In this document: positions 20,611-21,261 of the stretch, in pieces
Position numbering within the stretch: position 1 is the first letter of the stretch
Layout of the letters: each line of letters starts with the position of its first letter
IMG/VR virus record: IMGVR_UViG_3300037468_000354
Coordinates: 1-21,261 of that record
Strand: one strand, 5' to 3'
From: a virus
Length of the DNA stretch: 21,261 nucleotides
Translations under genes and position numbers: made by a program
The notes under the pieces: model-generated
Seen by the model: only the letters and a program-made list of their open reading frames with translations
What the model was told of the DNA's origin: nothing
The model's database searches: none

Positions 20611-21261
20611 ATGGATATCATGAATGCATCTGATGAAGATATTCTTAATGCAGTTAACCCAAGTCAATACTTATCTGCTACCGCTACTACTGAAGACACT
20701 GATATAGCTACTGAGGAATCTGCAGAAGATACTCAGGAAACTGAAGCTACTGCTGAAGAAGAAATTGCAGAAGGCACTTCAGAAGCAGAGTCTGAGGAAA
20801 CTGAAGCTACTGAAACCGAAGAAATACCTGAAGCAGCTAAACAATTGGAATTATTGTTTGCTCCCATTACTGCTAATGGCAAAGAGATGAAAATCGACAA
20901 TATCGATGATGCTCGTCGCTTAATGCAAATGGGATTAGGCTTTAATAAAAAAATGGCTACTCTTAAACCACATCTTAAATTAATTAAGATGCTGGAGAAC
21001 AATGGTCTGCTCGATGAGACTAAACTGTCATTTTTAATTGATGTTAATAAGAAAGATCCTAAAGCTATTGGCAAATTACTTGCAGATAGTGAGATTGATC
21101 CGCTAAACTTAACTGAAGGTAACGACTATACTCCTAACACTTACTCTGTTAGCGACTCGGAATTGGAACTCAATAATACTTTGGATAGTCTTAAAGACTC
21201 CAAACATTATGGCCAACTTCTCGATGTTGTTGTCAATAAGTGGGATGGTACAAGTAAACAG
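20611..21261 (+). CDS. Scaffold-like protein, 3' end outside the window (at least 217 aa)
   Basis: The frame opens at ATG 20611 (GAGG about 10 nt upstream; a second in-frame ATG at 20620 is possible) and stays open for 217 codons to the window edge. Residues about 25-75 are an extreme Glu/Thr/Ala stretch (blocks such as TEESAEDTQETEATAEEE), followed by a helical part (PITANGKEMKIDNIDDARRL, LKPHLKLIKMLENNGLLDE). An acidic, disordered N-terminus with a helical middle, directly after the portal, is typical of phage scaffolding proteins that guide capsid assembly and then leave. The major capsid gene should follow. Confidence 0.7.
   Translation, partial: MDIMNASDEDILNAVNPSQYLSATATTEDTDIATEESAEDTQETEATAEEEIAEGTSEAESEETEATETEEIPEAAKQLELLFAPITANGKEMKIDNIDDARRLMQMGLGFNKKMATLKPHLKLIKMLENNGLLDETKLSFLIDVNKKDPKAIGKLLADSEIDPLNLTEGNDYTPNTYSVSDSELELNNTLDSLKDSKHYGQLLDVVVNKWDGTSKQ

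Noticed and set aside
20733-21074. Minus-strand frame of 113 codons
   Set aside because: It is antisense to the scaffold-like gene, created by its Glu/Ala/Thr codon repetition (Ser/Val-rich complement).

Overview
This window is a contiguous piece of a tailed double-stranded DNA phage (or prophage), AT-rich by eye, carrying most of the packaging, tail-fibre, lysis and portal genes. The short-tailed (podovirus-like) reading is an inference: I see a terminase, an adaptor-like protein, a P22-size portal (about 724 aa) and a scaffold, but no tape measure, sheath or tail-tube gene. The M23 endolysin and the inner/outer membrane spanin pair point to a Gram-negative host. I cannot name the host genus.

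Layout, left to right. (1) 1-1770 is a control/accessory area: a small minus-strand gene (124-408), a 400-500 bp intergenic region rich in repeats and inverted repeats, a winged-helix DNA-binding protein (939-1421) preceded by a promoter/operator-like dyad, and a second small minus-strand gene (1457-1711) facing it across a strong hairpin. (2) 1775-5286 is DNA packaging: a probable small terminase, an 81-aa unknown, and the large terminase, whose Walker A motif is interrupted by a 338-aa intein with an intact LAGLIDADG endonuclease. The intein starts with Ala, not Cys/Ser, and carries a block-F Cys, so it looks like a divergent class 3 intein. (3) 5300-12436 is the adaptor and adhesion block: adaptor-like protein, beta-sandwich protein, a 1037-aa fibre with a lambda J-like C-terminal region and decapeptide repeats, a second fibre with 63-residue repeats, a glycine-rich adhesin, and two small fibre-associated/chaperone-like proteins. 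(4) 12500-14424 is a tightly coupled lysis cassette (mostly ATGA overlaps): a 24-aa lysine-rich peptide, a multi-span membrane protein, two holin-like proteins, an M23 peptidase endolysin and embedded Rz/Rz1-type spanins. (5) 14438-18021 holds a 55-aa Cys-containing protein, a right-handed beta-helix depolymerase/tailspike-like protein, a LamG/Ig-like virion protein and a small beta-rich protein. (6) 18038-21261 is head assembly: portal, a small conserved protein and an acidic scaffold-like protein that runs off the end; the major capsid gene is expected just beyond.

All genes from 1775 rightward are on the plus strand with short gaps or overlaps, which fits a long late transcript. No tRNA, CRISPR array, integrase, reverse transcriptase or insertion sequence was recognised. 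The best candidates for something new are the atypical intein in the terminase P-loop, the dyad/leader-ORF arrangement ahead of the winged-helix gene, the tandem TTGACA-containing boxes, and several very small coupled genes (24, 55 and 58 aa).
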